Shown here: positions 50,170 through 50,841 of the stretch, piece after piece
Layout of the letters: every line of letters starts with the position of its first letter
Numbering within the stretch: position 1 is the stretch's first letter
NCBI RefSeq assembly: GCF_000987775.1
Contig: NZ_LAHO01000022.1
Location: 1-50,841, forward strand
Length of the DNA: 50,841 bases
Origin: Arsukibacterium ikkense
GTDB lineage: Bacteria; Pseudomonadota; Gammaproteobacteria; Enterobacterales; Alteromonadaceae
Reading direction: 5' to 3'
The notes under the pieces: model-generated
What the model was told of the DNA's origin: nothing
The model's input: only the letters and a program-made list of their open reading frames with translations
The model's database searches: none
Made by a program: the position numbers and the translations under genes

Positions 50170-50679
50170 ATGAACCAAATGCCCTTAGCAACCAAACCAA
50201 ACAGGCTACAACGTATCGTCAATAAGTGTTATCAGCTGCCCACGGCATTGCAGGCGTTTGCGTTAAGCACAGTATTTGGCCGGGTGATAAAATTTGCCGG
50301 CACCGCCGGGGTAGAAGTGCTGGAACTAAAAGGCGCCCGCTCGGTACTGCGTCTAAAAAACCGCAAAAAAGCCCAGAATCATATTGGTTCGGTGCATGCG
50401 GCTGCAACCGGCTTACTGGCCGAATCGGCCACCGGCTTTTTAGTTGGCATTCACCTGCCAGACAGCAAACTGCCGCTGCTAAAGCAAATGCAAATTGACT
50501 ATATAAAACGCTCCACTGGCGATTTAACCGCCATCGCCACCCTGACGGATAAGCAAATTGCGGCGATGCATAATGAAGATAAAGGTGAGGTGACAGTCGC
50601 GGTTACCATAACCGACAGCGCCGGTGTTGAACCAGTGAATGCCAACATGACCTGGGCCTGGATCCCGAAAAAGCGCTGA
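50170..50679 (+). CDS. DUF4442 hotdog-fold protein, thioesterase-like
   Basis: A 169-residue cytoplasmic protein. The central HIGSVHAAATGLLAESATGFLVG segment is the long hotdog helix of DUF4442, a family related to YiiD/PaaI thioesterases acting on acyl-CoA. The last part (KGEVTVAVTITDSAGVEPVNANMTWAW) supplies the strand pair. No confirmed substrate is known. It follows the exonuclease by 68 bases without a visible terminator, so it may be the last gene of the rightward run. ATG 50170 is taken as the start; an in-frame ATG at 50179 is possible. Confidence 0.75.
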   Translation: MNQMPLATKPNRLQRIVNKCYQLPTALQAFALSTVFGRVIKFAGTAGVEVLELKGARSVLRLKNRKKAQNHIGSVHAAATGLLAESATGFLVGIHLPDSKLPLLKQMQIDYIKRSTGDLTAIATLTDKQIAAMHNEDKGEVTVAVTITDSAGVEPVNANMTWAWIPKKR

Positions 50680-50791
50680 GCAGATTGTCAGCACTTAACT
50701 TACTACTTTTAAACAGGACAGGCACAACAACACACTTCAACCCCCATCACCAAAACCTTGACAGCCGGGTAATCGACAACTAACTTTACCA

Positions 50792-50807
50792 CTGTATATT
50801 TAAACAG
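50792..50807. promoter_or_regulatory. LexA (SOS) box overlapping a promoter
   Basis: CTGTATATTTAAACAG has the exact CTGT-N8-ACAG form of gammaproteobacterial LexA operators, with an A/T-rich centre. It overlaps a promoter made of TCGACA (50773-50778), 16 bases and TATATT (50795-50800). The start codon at 50823 follows 15 bases later, so the truncated gene at the window edge should be repressed by LexA. Confidence 0.8.
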
Positions 50808-50822
50808 CTATTCAGGTGCGAT

Positions 50823-50841
50823 ATGCCCAGACCCCGCAAAG
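50823..50841 (+). CDS. 5' end of an SOS-controlled gene, cut by the window
   Basis: ATG 50823 with AGGTG five bases upstream begins MPRPRK before the sequence ends. The LexA box just upstream shows it is damage-inducible. The N-terminus resembles that of Y1 (IS200/REP-type) transposase-like proteins common in this bacterial group, but six residues cannot decide. Confidence 0.5.

Noticed and set aside
1..50841. Prophage, insertion sequence, CRISPR, tRNA or rRNA
   Set aside because: No integrase, complete transposase, spaced repeats or cloverleaf-like segments were seen. The only hint is the six-residue start at 50823.

Overview
The window looks like a chromosomal segment of a marine or freshwater gammaproteobacterium close to Rheinheimera, Arsukibacterium or Alishewanella (inference from gene content and protein flavour; no rRNA is present to confirm it). 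Base composition is moderately GC-rich and fairly even. The clearest departures are a visibly A/T-richer orphan sensor kinase (40373-43273), a short outer-membrane protein (16393-17019) and a lipoprotein (8572-9654). I see no tRNA, rRNA, CRISPR array, insertion sequence or prophage.

Region 1-8.5 kb is a zinc-acquisition island. Two divergent transcription units meet at 6100-6316, where three Zur-type palindromes lie, one of them a perfect 13-base match to the core. Leftward lie a ZnuD-like TonB receptor with four His/Asp-rich stretches, a His-rich lipoprotein resembling the zinc metallochaperone AztD and, after a terminator, a second TonB receptor. Rightward lie a MerC-like membrane protein, a ZigA-type COG0523 GTPase and a DUF1826 protein, all translationally overlapped. 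The likely logic is Zur-repressed import of zinc across the outer membrane, periplasmic hand-over, and cytoplasmic allocation by a GTPase.

Region 8.5-17 kb holds a hypothetical lipoprotein, a sensor kinase/OmpR-type regulator pair, a small secreted protein, a RegB/RegA (ActS/ActR, PrrB/PrrA) redox two-component pair with a candidate RegA box and a terminator just before its start codon, a second COG0523 GTPase and an outer-membrane beta-barrel. A roughly 60-base diverged repeat with a 19-base identical core occurs on both sides of regBA.

Region 17-31 kb: a secreted lipase-like hydrolase with an atypical THSTG nucleophile elbow, coupled to a membrane-anchored partner of unknown family; an M16 metallopeptidase lipoprotein; a ZIP metal transporter behind a Fur-like palindrome; an EamA exporter; oligopeptidase B; a two-gene bacterioferritin operon whose subunits divide ferroxidase and haem ligands; an S10 carboxypeptidase; and fumC.

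Region 31-44 kb: a MepM-like endopeptidase, a lipoprotein pectate lyase with an extra C-terminal module, a secreted amidohydrolase, an AraC-type regulator divergent from an AlkB-type alkane monooxygenase, a ribosome hibernation factor, a SpoU-type RNA methyltransferase, the orphan kinase and cysM.

Region 44.5-50.8 kb is one rightward run: outer-membrane channel, BCCT transporter, cNMP/CBS/DUF294 regulator and DEDDh exonuclease, followed by a DUF4442 protein. The window ends in the first codons of a gene whose promoter overlaps a perfect-spacing LexA box.
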